Under the pieces are notes generated by a model. It searched no databases and was not told the origin of the DNA. It saw nothing but the letters and a program-made list of their open reading frames with translations. Shown piece after piece: positions 25,240 to 34,488 of a stretch of DNA of 64,000 nt. Every line of letters starts with the position of its first letter. The first letter of the stretch is position 1. The stretch is from Phycisphaerales bacterium (GTDB lineage: Bacteria > Planctomycetota > Phycisphaerae > UBA1845). The position numbers and the translations under genes were made by a program. The DNA lies in the NCBI GenBank assembly GCA_020639095.1, contig JACKHH010000003.1, positions 119,046 through 183,045 of the forward strand, read 5' to 3'.

Positions 25240-25345
25240 GGCACGAAGGCACGAAGGCACGGAGGCACGAAGGCACGAAGGCACGAAGGCACGAAGGCAC
25301 GGAGGCACGGAGGCATGGAGGCATGGAGCGGAGAGGCACGGGGTG
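25240..25345. repeat. Tandem 8-bp repeat GGCACGAA/GGCACGGA
   Basis: About ten perfect or near-perfect copies of an 8-bp unit (GGCACGAA, GGCACGGA, GGCATGGA) run head to tail after the regulator gene. A preceding run of GTGAGAAA/GTGAGAAG units lies at 25213-25238. The block is too short-period for CRISPR and has no coding sense in any frame that I trust. Confidence 0.85.
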
Positions 25346-25491
25346 CTTGGGCAACAAAGGTGTTGGAATGCGGGGATTTCCCGTGTTTTTTTGAGCGTGC
25401 ATTTCAATATTGACAGAAACAACTGGTAGTTCTGGTTGGATTGTGATTCGGGAGTTGATTTGGCGGACCCTATTTGAAAGGACGGTGGATC

Positions 25492-25950
25492 ATGCATCCG
25501 GCGGTTTGGACTTACTTCGCTTACCTGTTTGTCAGTGTGTGCGTTACCGTGTTCGTCGGGCGCACGTTGCATCGCAACGGCAGGATCTTTCTGGTCGACG
25601 CGATGCGCGGGAACGAGGCGCTTGCGGACTCGGTCAACCACCTGCTGGTCGTCGGGTTCTATCTGATCAACATCGGGTACGTGGCGGTGACGCTCCGCTA
25701 CGGGCAGAAGCCGACCACGTTCGTCGAGGGCATTGAGTTTTTCAGCACGAAGATCGGTATCGTTCTGCTCGTGCTCGGCGTGATGCACTTCACCAACGTC
25801 TACGTGCTCTCGAAGATGCGCCGCCGCGCCCTCCAACCCGACACGCACCATCCTTTGCACCCGCCGGTTCGGCAGACGAATGTATCGGCTTCGACAGGCG
25901 ACGACGGAAACGACGACATTGCGGGCGCGTCGCTGGCGGACCTTGCGTAA
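25492..25950 (+). CDS. Small membrane protein, function unknown
   Basis: 152 residues from ATG 25492, with an AAAGGACGGTGG stretch just upstream. Three hydrophobic helices are visible: about residues 5-24 (TYFAYLFVSVCVTVFVG), 47-70 (HLLVVGFYLINIGYVAVTL) and 85-108 (TKIGIVLLVLGVMHFTNVYV). The hydrophilic tail is rich in Asp, Gly and Ser. It follows the GbsR-type regulator and the tandem repeat and converges on pgl. I do not recognise a family. Confidence 0.65.
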   Translation: MHPAVWTYFAYLFVSVCVTVFVGRTLHRNGRIFLVDAMRGNEALADSVNHLLVVGFYLINIGYVAVTLRYGQKPTTFVEGIEFFSTKIGIVLLVLGVMHFTNVYVLSKMRRRALQPDTHHPLHPPVRQTNVSASTGDDGNDDIAGASLADLA

Positions 25951-25995
25951 GCAGTGGCATTGACTTGGTTGCGGTTACTGGCTGATTTGCATCGT

Positions 25996-26028
25996 GCGCA
26001 CCCGATCACCTCCCCGTGTCGGGTGCGC
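25996..26028. terminator. Perfect 10-bp hairpin between convergent genes, overlapping the end of pgl
   Basis: GCGCACCCGA (25996-26005) pairs with TCGGGTGCGC (26019-26028) around a 13-base loop. The right arm and loop encode the last residues of pgl (APDTGR and stop). T-runs are weak on both sides, so termination is probable but not certain. Confidence 0.6.
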
Positions 26029-26713
26029 TCAGGTTTTGGGCCACCGCAGTGTCCGCGAGCAGTAGGGCGTTGTCCTGGCGAATGCGACCCGCTGGGATTG
26101 ACGTATCGCCAGCGCACATTAGCGCAAGCGCATCGGCCTTGTCGCCGCCGGTGACCACCCAGAGGATTTGCCGCGCGCGATTCAGTATGGGAAATGTCAA
26201 CGTCATGCGCCGCCTGCCTTGATAAGGCCCGGCAAGCGCTACATCGACATCATCCACGTCGAGCACAGGATCATCCGGAATGAGCGATGCCGTGTGACCG
26301 TCCGACCCGATCCCGAGATGCACCAGATCGAACACCGGCGGATCGCCCGCAAGTGAGCTGAGCGTTGACGCGTATTCCACGCAGGCTGCATCCCGGTCAT
26401 CCGCTTCAACAGGCATGGCATAGACGCGCTCGGGGGAGAGCGGCACGGGCGTGAGGCACTGGTGCAATGCATTGAGGTTGCGATCCTCGTGCCCGGCTGG
26501 GGCGACGCGTTCATCGACCTGAAAGATCGCCACGCTTTCCCAGGGGACATCCTGGTCCGCAAGTCTTCGCAACATCGCCCACGGCGTGCGTCCGCCGCTG
26601 ACCGCGAGCGTGAATTGACCGCGCGCGGCGACGGCTGACCGCGCTTGCTCTGCGATGTAAGCAGCCGCAGCGCGGGCCACGGCATCTGGGTTTTCCAAAA
26701 CTTGAATCTGCAC
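26006..26713 (-). CDS. pgl: 6-phosphogluconolactonase
   Basis: 235 residues from GTG 26711-26713 with CGGAG eight bases upstream. The DevB/Pgl family motifs are present: FTLAVSGGRTPWAMLRRLAD near residue 37, IFQVDERVAPAGHEDRN near residue 65, and DLVHLGIGSDGHTASLIPDD near residue 128. The enzyme hydrolyses 6-phosphogluconolactone, step two of the oxidative pentose-phosphate branch. It follows zwf by 17 bp on the same strand, with gnd before that, so all three enzymes of the branch are in one operon. Confidence 0.93.
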   Translation of the reverse strand: MQIQVLENPDAVARAAAAYIAEQARSAVAARGQFTLAVSGGRTPWAMLRRLADQDVPWESVAIFQVDERVAPAGHEDRNLNALHQCLTPVPLSPERVYAMPVEADDRDAACVEYASTLSSLAGDPPVFDLVHLGIGSDGHTASLIPDDPVLDVDDVDVALAGPYQGRRRMTLTFPILNRARQILWVVTGGDKADALALMCAGDTSIPAGRIRQDNALLLADTAVAQNLSAPDTGR

Positions 26714-26730
26714 GTGCGACTCCGACCGCG

Positions 26731-28107
26731 TTAAGCAGTGACAACAGGATCGTGCCAACCGCCCGGCGGTGTCACGCATCCGGTGGTATCGGCTGGTCCC
26801 CAGGTGTTCGGTTCGTACTCGTGAATCGGCGTGTCCGAATTCAGGATCGGGTCCACGATGCGCCACGCCTCTTCGACATAATCCTGGCGGGCGAAGAGCG
26901 TCGCGTCGCCAGCCATCGCGTCGCCAAGGAGGCGCTCGTACGCGTCCATTTCGTCCGCGCGCGGGTAGCGGCTCGCGATCATCTCGACGGGCTGCGATTT
27001 CGTTTCATCGTCGGGTGCGATCGCATTGGTACAGACAGCCGTGGTGACCTCCGGGCTGATGCGCATGCGCACGTAGTTCTGCGTCAGGTTGAACTGGCGA
27101 TACATCGTCGGCGGTTGACGCAGCCGGACGATGAGTTCGGTGCAGTTTACCGGCAGGCACTTGCCCGCGCGGATGTAGAAGGGTACGCCAGCCCATCGCC
27201 ATGAATCAATCTCAAGTCGCAACGCCGCGTACGTTTCCACCTTCGAATCAGCAGCCACGCCTTCCTCGTTGCGATAGCCGCGGAACTGGCCGCGGACGAC
27301 GTTGCACGCGTCAAGCGAACGGATCGCACGCAGCACCTTGATCTTCTCGTTGCGGATCGAGTCGCTGTCTGTGCGGACGGGTGGTTCCATGACGAGATTG
27401 GTGAGAATCTGGAACACATGGTTTTCAATTACGTCGCGGATCGCGCCCGCTTCTTCGTAGAACCCGCCGCGCCCTTGCACGCCGATGCTCTCCGCCATGG
27501 TGAACTGCACGCTTTCGATGTGGTTGCGATTCCAGAACGGCTCAAAGACACCGTTCGCGAAGCGGAAGAACAGCATGTTGTGAACTGGCTTCTTGCCGAG
27601 GTAGTGGTCGATGCGATAGATCGACTCCTCGTTGAACATGCGCAGGAGCACCTGGTTGAGACTTTGTGCCGATTCGAGGTCGCGGCCGAAGGGCTTCTCG
27701 ACGATGACGCGCGCGCCCTTCGTGCAACCGCAGGCAGCCAGTTGTTCGATCACCGATTCGAACGAGGAGGGCGGGATCGCCAGGTAGAACGCGGGATTGT
27801 CCGAATCACTGAGCACGCTGTGCAGCGCGCTGCACGCCTGGGCCCCTTCGTAGTCTCCGCGGACATAGCGGAGTGAACTGCTGAGCTTGTCGAACGCTGC
27901 GGGGTCGATGCCGCCGTGTTGTTCGATGCTTTCCTTCGCGCGGTTGCAGAGCGCCTCAACGCTTTTCAAGCGTCGCCCGACGCCAACCACGGGAAAGTTC
28001 AAATTGCCGCGTTTCGCCATCGCGTGCAGCGCGGGGAAGATTTTCTTGAATGCAAGGTCGCCGGTCGCGCCGTAGAGCACGAGGGCGTCCGCGGGTATCT
28101 GTTTCAT
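26731..28107 (-). CDS. zwf: Glucose-6-phosphate 1-dehydrogenase
   Basis: 458 residues. The N-terminal NADP loop is VLYGATGDLAFKKIFPAL. The catalytic signature is SIYRIDHYLGKKPVHNML, with His and Lys in the positions of the active-site base and the sugar-phosphate ligand. Further motifs are VIVEKPFGRDLESAQSLN and the late region WRWAGVPFYIRAGKCLPVN. It makes 6-phosphogluconolactone and NADPH from glucose-6-phosphate. The gene lies 14 bp after gnd and 17 bp before pgl. Confidence 0.96.
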   Translation of the reverse strand: MKQIPADALVLYGATGDLAFKKIFPALHAMAKRGNLNFPVVGVGRRLKSVEALCNRAKESIEQHGGIDPAAFDKLSSSLRYVRGDYEGAQACSALHSVLSDSDNPAFYLAIPPSSFESVIEQLAACGCTKGARVIVEKPFGRDLESAQSLNQVLLRMFNEESIYRIDHYLGKKPVHNMLFFRFANGVFEPFWNRNHIESVQFTMAESIGVQGRGGFYEEAGAIRDVIENHVFQILTNLVMEPPVRTDSDSIRNEKIKVLRAIRSLDACNVVRGQFRGYRNEEGVAADSKVETYAALRLEIDSWRWAGVPFYIRAGKCLPVNCTELIVRLRQPPTMYRQFNLTQNYVRMRISPEVTTAVCTNAIAPDDETKSQPVEMIASRYPRADEMDAYERLLGDAMAGDATLFARQDYVEEAWRIVDPILNSDTPIHEYEPNTWGPADTTGCVTPPGGWHDPVVTA

Positions 28108-28121
28108 GGTCGAGCCCTTAG

Positions 28122-29138
28122 CTAGGATGCGGGTTTCTCAACATGACCGCCGAATTCGTAACGCATGGCTGACAGGACCTTGCCCTGGAATTCGGCTTCG
28201 CCGCGCGAACTGAAGCGCTCAAAGAGCGCCGACGTGAGCACCGGAACGGGCACGCCTTCGTCGATCGCGGCTTTGATCGTCCAGCGACCTTCGCCCGAGT
28301 CGGACACGCGGCCATTGAACTTCGACAACTCGGGGTCCTTGTGCAGGGCAGCTGCGGTGAGGTCGAGCAACCACGACGCAATGACGCTGCCGCGCCGCCA
28401 GACCTCGGTGATCTCGTGCAGTTGGAAATCGTAGCGGTAGTGTTCCGGATCGCGCAGCGGTGTCGTTTCCGCGTCGATGTCATGATCATGCGAACCGACG
28501 TTGGCGCTGCGCAGCACGCCGAGGCCTTCCGCGTACGCAGCCATCACGCCATACTCGATGCCATTGTGTACCATTTTGACGAAGTGGCCCGCGCCGCTCG
28601 GCCCGCAGTGCAGATAACCTTCCTCAGCCGTGCCTTCCGACGCGGTGCGGCCTGGCGTGCGCGGAATGTCGCCTCGGCCTGGAGCGAGCGCGGTGAAGAT
28701 GGGGTCGAGGTGCTTCACGACGTCCGGCTCGCCGCCGATCATCATGCAGTAGCCGCGTTCGAGTCCCCAAACACCTCCGCTCGTGCCGACGTCGACGTAG
28801 TGAATCTTCTTCTCCGCGAGTTCGCGCGCTCGACGGATGTCGTCGATGTAATAGGAGTTTCCCCCATCGATGAGAATGTCATCGGGTTCGAGTAGCGGCA
28901 CCAGCGATTCGATGGTCGAATCCACGACGGCTGCGGGGACCATGAGCCAAATGGCTCGCGGCTTCGCGAGTTTGGCGACGAGGTCGGACAGATCGTCAGC
29001 GCCGACCGCGTTCTCGCGCGCCATCGCGCTCACCGCTTGCGGCGACATATCGAACACCACGCACTCCTGGCCACGCTGCATGAGGCGCCGCACCATGTTC
29101 GCGCCCATGCGGCCCAATCCGATCATTCCGAGTTGCAT
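28122..29138 (-). CDS. gnd: 6-phosphogluconate dehydrogenase, decarboxylating (short type)
   Basis: 338 residues from ATG 29136-29138. The Rossmann loop is MIGLGRMGANMVRRLMQRG. Other conserved parts are DILIDGGNSYYIDDIRRARE, HYVDVGTSGGVWGLERGYCM and the catalytic stretch CGPSGAGHFVKMVHNGIEYG, with the active Lys and His-Asn. The length fits the short single-domain form (about 300-340 residues), not the 470-residue E. coli form. It produces ribulose-5-phosphate, CO2 and NAD(P)H. It is the first gene of the gnd-zwf-pgl operon. The frame is open further upstream, but that extension has no family resemblance. Confidence 0.93.
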   Translation of the reverse strand: MQLGMIGLGRMGANMVRRLMQRGQECVVFDMSPQAVSAMARENAVGADDLSDLVAKLAKPRAIWLMVPAAVVDSTIESLVPLLEPDDILIDGGNSYYIDDIRRARELAEKKIHYVDVGTSGGVWGLERGYCMMIGGEPDVVKHLDPIFTALAPGRGDIPRTPGRTASEGTAEEGYLHCGPSGAGHFVKMVHNGIEYGVMAAYAEGLGVLRSANVGSHDHDIDAETTPLRDPEHYRYDFQLHEITEVWRRGSVIASWLLDLTAAALHKDPELSKFNGRVSDSGEGRWTIKAAIDEGVPVPVLTSALFERFSSRGEAEFQGKVLSAMRYEFGGHVEKPAS

Positions 29139-29363
29139 GTTCTCGTGACTCCATTCTCCAGTCAGGGCGGCGAGCCCGGACCGGTGTGTTAGACGAATAG
29201 GCCGCCGACGTTTCAAGGGGAATCGCGGAGGCATCCACGGCGTGTCGTGTCGACGGGATACGCCGCGTGGACGCGTCGAGTCTATGCGCGACGGTGGCAA
29301 ATGAACAGTTCGCCCGTCGGGACGCGATGGTTGTGCCTGTGTGCAGAGTAGTCCCAACGAGCA

Positions 29364-29397
29364 ACGCGGCGGGAGGCATCGCTGCCGCCCGCCGCGT
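29364..29397. terminator. GC-rich hairpin after the 1478-residue secreted-protein gene
   Basis: ACGCGGCGGG (29364-29373) pairs with CCCGCCGCGT (29388-29397). It lies about 45 bp beyond the stop of the leftward gene at 29444, in the 305-bp space before gnd. No T-run follows on the minus strand. A related hairpin follows the next leftward giant gene at 44665. Nothing else is seen in this space. Confidence 0.5.
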
Positions 29398-29443
29398 CTA
29401 TTTGACCAGACCAAGTTATGAAATACCAACCGCTTTGGTTGAC

Positions 29444-32400
29444 CTACGGCGCGAACAGCATCTGGAATTCGGCGAAGTCGCGCATGTCCACGTCGCCGTC
29501 GGCGTCCAGATCGAGGCATTCGCAGTTCGACCCGATTCCGCCCGATGGCCCGCTCATGCAAGTCGCGAAGCGAGCGTAATCGGCGACATCGACGTCGCCG
29601 TCACCGTCAGCATCGCCGGCGGCGCCACAGGTCACTGCGCCCTGGAATTCGTATGCGCCCATGTCGAGGTAAGTGACGGCGCCAGCGCCGGTGTCCGTCG
29701 TGCCGGGGTCGTCGTACGTGCGCAGATCCCCGTTCAAATCGGTCGAACCGCCGCCATTTGCGACGTATGCGTCGTGGTCGGCTGCGTCGATGCCCAGCGA
29801 TCCCGCCGCCAGGCGATAGTCGCCGTTCGCGGCATCGACAAATGTCGGCGCGCCGTCGATGTTATCGCCAGTCGCACCGGAGAACAGGCATCGGGAAAAG
29901 GTGACCGAAGGGTCGTTGAACGTCAGGAGCGTCGCGGCGCTCGCGTCAAACACCGAATTGTGGATTTCCACGGCAGTAACCGGCGCGCCAGCTGCGATAA
30001 AGGAGCCGCCGTCAAATTCGGCGAATGTGCAGTTCACAATCTGCACCGGCGCAGAATTGGACGTATCGAGAACTGCCAGTTTTGCGCTGGGGTTGCTATG
30101 ACCGGCGAAGAGGCAATTCAGGAAAGTCGCCGTTGAGGTATTCATGTTCACATCTGGTCCCTGGCTGCCGTTGGGCGCTTGCTCTCCGAGGAATTCGCAA
30201 GCTTCGAAGCGAACGTCCGCGCGGAAGGCGTTGATCGCACCGGGCGAATGCGCTGGCACCGTGGAATCACCCTCGAATCTACAGTTGCGGAAATTCACAC
30301 TGCTGATAGTGATGCTCGCTGCCGTGGGGGCTGAATCACTGAAGCCGTTTCGCAGCGTCAGGTTCTCGATTGCGCTGTCGAAAGTCCCATCAATATTCAT
30401 GATCCAACCGGCGCCCTCTGCGTCAATCACCGTGGCGTTCGGCCCTTTTCCGCGTAGCGTGATTTCCTTGCTTTCGATCATGATTCCGTGTTCGAAGAAA
30501 GTGCAGGCGCCCAGTTCAATGACGTCGCCGACGGCAGACGCATCGATTGCCGCCTGAATCGTCGGGTAGTACGCATCCTGCGTAGCGTTGTATACGTTTG
30601 GTTCGTTCGGGCAGTCGTCGCAGGCATCGCCCACGCCGTCGCCATCACTGTCGGATTGGCTTGGGTTGGAAACCGACGGGCAGTTATCACAGTCGTCAGG
30701 AAGGTTGTCGCCGTCGGTATCAAGGTTGTCGTCGCCATTGGAGCAAACGTCGCACGCATCACCTACACCGTCGGTGTCTGAATCGAACTGGTTTGCATTA
30801 GCGTTGTCCGGGCAGTTATCGCAGGCGTCGCCGTATCCATCGCCGATGCCCAGGCTGTAGCGCGCCGAGATTTCTTCGGGTGTCAGGGCGCGGTCAAAGA
30901 GCGCCAACTCGTCGATGAGCCCTTCAAACCGCTCGCCGCCGAGATTGCCCAGGCCAATACCACCGCTGGACGCGTCGAGCGGGGCAGAAACGGTTCCCTG
31001 GAAATCGTATACCGACGCCTCGACACCATTGATGTAGATTCGCAGCACACCGTCTCCCAAGCCATCCCAGGAAGCAGCAAGATGCGTCCATTCGTTCGCA
31101 TTGATCTGAACGTCTGCCTGCGCGCCGGTCAGCGAACCGCCCTTTTGTACATAGAAATGCGGCTTTTGGCCGACCAGGCGGAAGACGTAGTTCGGGCCCG
31201 ATCGCGTCAGTAGACGATTGACGTTCACTGGGAACGCGCTGGGATTGATCCACATTGAGATCGTCAGATGATTGGTGATATCGAAATCGGTGGACGCCGG
31301 GATGGACACCGACGAACCCCCAGCCGGGAACTCCATCGCCGCGCCGCGGTACCCGAGCGCGTTCCAGACGGCATTGTTGAGCGTTCCGTTGTGCCCGCCG
31401 ACCACGTCGGTTGCGGTAGTCCCGGTGCTCTCATCAAAGTGCCAGGCAGCAATCGGAGACAGCGCGGGATCGGGCCCGTCGCTATCGAGCTGATCGGGGT
31501 TGAAGGTGTTCGGACAGTTGTCGAAGTCATTGTCGATGCCGTCGCCGTCGTTATCAGTGATTTCCTGCTGCTCGTACGCCCCCATGTCCAGGTAGGTCAG
31601 CGCGCCCGAACCAGTGTCCACCGTATCAGGATCGTCGTACGTGCGCGGATCGCCGTTGAGGTCGGTCGCACTCCCGACGGCGACGTAGGCATCGAAGTAG
31701 GCGGCATCGACGCCCAGCGAGCCTGCTGCCAGACGGTAGTCGCCGTTGACCGCATCGACGAACGTCGGCACGCCGTCAATATTGTTGCCGGTTGCGCTGG
31801 GGTAAAGGCATCGCCACCGTGTCACCTGCGCACTTCCTGTTGTCGCCGCAATAGCGCTGTCATCGAAGACGGTGTTGTACAGCTCGACCGTCGTCCCACT
31901 GTTGTCGGCACGCAGGAAAGCCGGCGTCACGAGAGTGGAACCGCTGTAGTCCGCGAACGTGCAGTTCACGATTTGACTGCTCTCGGAGCCCTGGTTAACG
32001 GCATAGACAACTACGTTTTTCCCATTCTGGTGGCCCGCGAAGAGGCAGTTGACGAGGGTCGCAACGCCTTGCCCATATGTCCCCATCGCCGCAATGCCGG
32101 AGGCCGAACTCGCGTGATTATTCCGGAAGTCGCAATTCAGAAACGACGCCGTGCCCTCATTGTGTACCGCGCCGATGAGCTTTCCGTTCGACTTGTTGTT
32201 CTCAAATCCGCAATTGCGGAACTCCACGTAGGTTCCCGCCTCGATTACGGACGCGGCGCCGCCAAGGCCACTCGAAGCGCGGGCGTTCCGGATGGTCAGG
32301 TCCTCGATTCTGCTCTCGTCTCCGTTGCGGAATCGAAGAACCGTCCCTGCGACATCGTCGCCGTCGATGAACGTAACGTCACGTCCCTGCCCGCGAATGA

Positions 32401-33880
32401 TCAGGTCCTTTTGGTCGAGCACGATGCCGCGTTCATAAAACGTGCAGGCGCCGAGTTCGATGAGTTGTCCCGGACTGGAGGCATCGACCGCCGCTTTGAT
32501 CGTCGGGTAGTATGTACCCTTCGACGCGTTATAGACGTTCGGTTCGTTCGGACAGCTGTCGCAACCATCGGGGATTCCGTCACCATCCGTGTCGATTGTG
32601 TCGTCTGAGTCGGGGCAGGTATCACAGTAGTCGGGAACGTTGTCGCCGTCGGTGTCCAGGTTGTCGTCCCCACCGGGGCAAACGTCGCACGCGTCGCCGA
32701 ACCCGTCCGTGTCCGAATCAATCTGGTCCGCATTGGAATCGTCAGGGCAATTGTCGCAGTCGTCCGGAACGCCGTCACCATCGGCGTCGGCGCTGTCGTC
32801 GAAACCGGGGCAGAGATCACACGCGTCGCCGAAGCCGTCACCGTCGCTGTCGGTCTGGTTCGTATTGGAGACGGTCGGGCAGTTGTCCGTGAAGTCGTAA
32901 ACACCATCGCCATCGCTGTCTTCCAGTGTGTTGAGGCCGCCGAGTGTCAGCGAAACGTTCCAACTTGCGTCATTCGAGAATCCGCTGGTGATCACCAGCC
33001 GCCAAACGCCCGCCCCGCTTAGCCCAAACCCCGCAACGTTGACCGGTCCATGGGCATAGTTGCCGTTGGTGTCCGTGCGCCAGCTATTGGGGAAATTCGC
33101 AGCGTTGGAAAAGGTCAGTTCACTGTAGCCATCCAGGGATCCCGGGTCGCCGGAAGCCGGACCGATCTCGATCGCGTTGCCACTGGGATCGATGATGCCG
33201 ATGATCAGATCGCTGGCGAACGCGAAGTTGCCCAGGTTGTTGTAGTTTACGCCTATCGTCATGTTGCTCAGGCTGCCGCTTGCCAGAAAGGCGATGTCTG
33301 CGACGTCGCCCGAGTTGCCGGCAAACACCGCGTTCTGTGGAATGTCCTCCAGAGGAATGGCGTCGATACCACTCAGCGAAACACTGATGTTCCAGCGTGC
33401 GTTCTGCGAAAACCCGCTGGTCATCACGAACCGCCACGTGCCTGCGCCGCCAAGCCCAAACGACGAAACGTTGATGGGGCCGTGCGCGTATGCGCCGTTG
33501 TTCTCCGTCCGCCACGAACCCGGGAAGTTCCCCGCCTCGGCAAACGTCAGGCCCGTGTACCCGTCCAGCGTACCGGGGTCGCTGACGTATGGGCCGATCT
33601 CGATCGCGTTTCCGCTGGGATCGACGATGCCGATGATCAGGTCGCTGGCGAACGCAAAGTTGCCCAGGTTGTTGTAGTCCACGTTGATCGTGATACTGGT
33701 CAGGTCGTTCTCCGCTTCGAACGAGACCTCATCGATCACGCTTGCGTTGCCGACGAACGAGATGTCCTTCGTAACATCAGCCCAGGCTGCCGAAGCGCCT
33801 GATAAGCCACAGATGATCGCAGCCACCCAGACGGAAGCTCGCTTTGAACCGAATGTCGTTTCTTTCGATTGCGCTTTCAT
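29444..33880 (-). CDS. Giant secreted protein: P-like domains, TSP3 repeats, two beta-helices, LamG, dockerin
   Basis: 1478 residues from ATG 33878-33880. The signal peptide ends near AAWA (SVWVAAIICGLSGASAAWA). Two tandem beta-sandwich domains of proprotein-convertase P type (about 40-173 and 187-313) share LGNFAFASDLIIGI-DPSGNA. Thrombospondin-3-like Ca-binding repeats (DSDGDGFGDACD type) follow. Two beta-helix, choice-of-anchor-Q-like modules (about 457-773 and 1103-1413) each start with CPNEPNVYNA and end with YLDMGAYE. Between them is a LamG/concanavalin-like domain (about 810-1003). The C-terminus is a dockerin-like pair (DADGDGDVDVADYARF and DLDADGDVDMRDFAEF). It is probably a surface or matrix protein; the partner and function are not known. 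Confidence 0.88.
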   Translation of the reverse strand: MKAQSKETTFGSKRASVWVAAIICGLSGASAAWADVTKDISFVGNASVIDEVSFEAENDLTSITINVDYNNLGNFAFASDLIIGIVDPSGNAIEIGPYVSDPGTLDGYTGLTFAEAGNFPGSWRTENNGAYAHGPINVSSFGLGGAGTWRFVMTSGFSQNARWNISVSLSGIDAIPLEDIPQNAVFAGNSGDVADIAFLASGSLSNMTIGVNYNNLGNFAFASDLIIGIIDPSGNAIEIGPASGDPGSLDGYSELTFSNAANFPNSWRTDTNGNYAHGPVNVAGFGLSGAGVWRLVITSGFSNDASWNVSLTLGGLNTLEDSDGDGVYDFTDNCPTVSNTNQTDSDGDGFGDACDLCPGFDDSADADGDGVPDDCDNCPDDSNADQIDSDTDGFGDACDVCPGGDDNLDTDGDNVPDYCDTCPDSDDTIDTDGDGIPDGCDSCPNEPNVYNASKGTYYPTIKAAVDASSPGQLIELGACTFYERGIVLDQKDLIIRGQGRDVTFIDGDDVAGTVLRFRNGDESRIEDLTIRNARASSGLGGAASVIEAGTYVEFRNCGFENNKSNGKLIGAVHNEGTASFLNCDFRNNHASSASGIAAMGTYGQGVATLVNCLFAGHQNGKNVVVYAVNQGSESSQIVNCTFADYSGSTLVTPAFLRADNSGTTVELYNTVFDDSAIAATTGSAQVTRWRCLYPSATGNNIDGVPTFVDAVNGDYRLAAGSLGVDAAYFDAYVAVGSATDLNGDPRTYDDPDTVDTGSGALTYLDMGAYEQQEITDNDGDGIDNDFDNCPNTFNPDQLDSDGPDPALSPIAAWHFDESTGTTATDVVGGHNGTLNNAVWNALGYRGAAMEFPAGGSSVSIPASTDFDITNHLTISMWINPSAFPVNVNRLLTRSGPNYVFRLVGQKPHFYVQKGGSLTGAQADVQINANEWTHLAASWDGLGDGVLRIYINGVEASVYDFQGTVSAPLDASSGGIGLGNLGGERFEGLIDELALFDRALTPEEISARYSLGIGDGYGDACDNCPDNANANQFDSDTDGVGDACDVCSNGDDNLDTDGDNLPDDCDNCPSVSNPSQSDSDGDGVGDACDDCPNEPNVYNATQDAYYPTIQAAIDASAVGDVIELGACTFFEHGIMIESKEITLRGKGPNATVIDAEGAGWIMNIDGTFDSAIENLTLRNGFSDSAPTAASITISSVNFRNCRFEGDSTVPAHSPGAINAFRADVRFEACEFLGEQAPNGSQGPDVNMNTSTATFLNCLFAGHSNPSAKLAVLDTSNSAPVQIVNCTFAEFDGGSFIAAGAPVTAVEIHNSVFDASAATLLTFNDPSVTFSRCLFSGATGDNIDGAPTFVDAANGDYRLAAGSLGIDAADHDAYVANGGGSTDLNGDLRTYDDPGTTDTGAGAVTYLDMGAYEFQGAVTCGAAGDADGDGDVDVADYARFATCMSGPSGGIGSNCECLDLDADGDVDMRDFAEFQMLFAP

Positions 33881-34252
33881 GACGATTGATCGCTCCACTT
33901 GTTTCGTGTGTTCGTCTTTCCCGGTCAGGCCTGGGGAGTCCGGTCTGACCTCCTCGTCCGAGGTCGCCTGCCCGCGGCGACTTCAGCCGACCCTTTCACC
34001 CCGTAAACAGGCGAACCAGCCGGTGCCCGTAATCCGCCGCCCAAAGAAACTCCCCAGCAGCCATAAGTGTTGTTTGGGCATGCACTTACAATGAAGCGGC
34101 GATGCGCCCCGAAGTACGCGCCACAGCCTGCTCGCAGATACGCGAAGCGCCCGCCACCCTGCCCCAATATTGGATTCTGCATCGACAAGCGGTATCCCTT
34201 CGACATCGCAGAAAGCCCGAAACGGGCGTAATTGTCGATGAAATAAGGTCTT
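33881..34252. other. 372-bp intergenic space, no gene seen
   Basis: This is the upstream region of the giant leftward gene and ends at the first tRNA-half element. No convincing reading frame or promoter pair was found. Confidence 0.5.
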
Positions 34253-34369
34253 GCCGCCGTAGCTCATTTGGCAGAGCCGCGGTTTTGTAATCAAGATTCA
34301 AAGGGCCTGGCGCTATCGACAACGCATTGTCCCAAAGGGCGCTTTCCGTCCTGTCTTCCGTTGGGAAAA
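34253..34369 (+). repeat. tRNA-Thr(UGU) 5'-half element, copy 1
   Basis: The acceptor 5' strand GCCGCCG, TA, the D-arm GCTC-ATTTGGCA-GAGC, and GCGGT with the loop TTTGTAA (anticodon TGT) are all present. The 3' anticodon strand is TCAAG rather than ACCGC, and no T-arm follows. The 3' part keeps the family blocks CCTGGCGCTATCGA and TTGGGAAAA. Confidence 0.85.
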
Positions 34370-34488
34370 CCAGTTTTCAAGGCGAGTACGCCGGCAGCGG
34401 TTCGGTTGTGATACGCATGGCGGCCCTTATCCGGTATGCTCAGGATCGCGTTCGCGAAACGGGATCCGCCTGGCACTGGAGGAGGAAC

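Noticed and set aside
25240..25345. CRISPR array
   Set aside because: The unit is 8 bp in direct tandem with no spacers, so it is a minisatellite.
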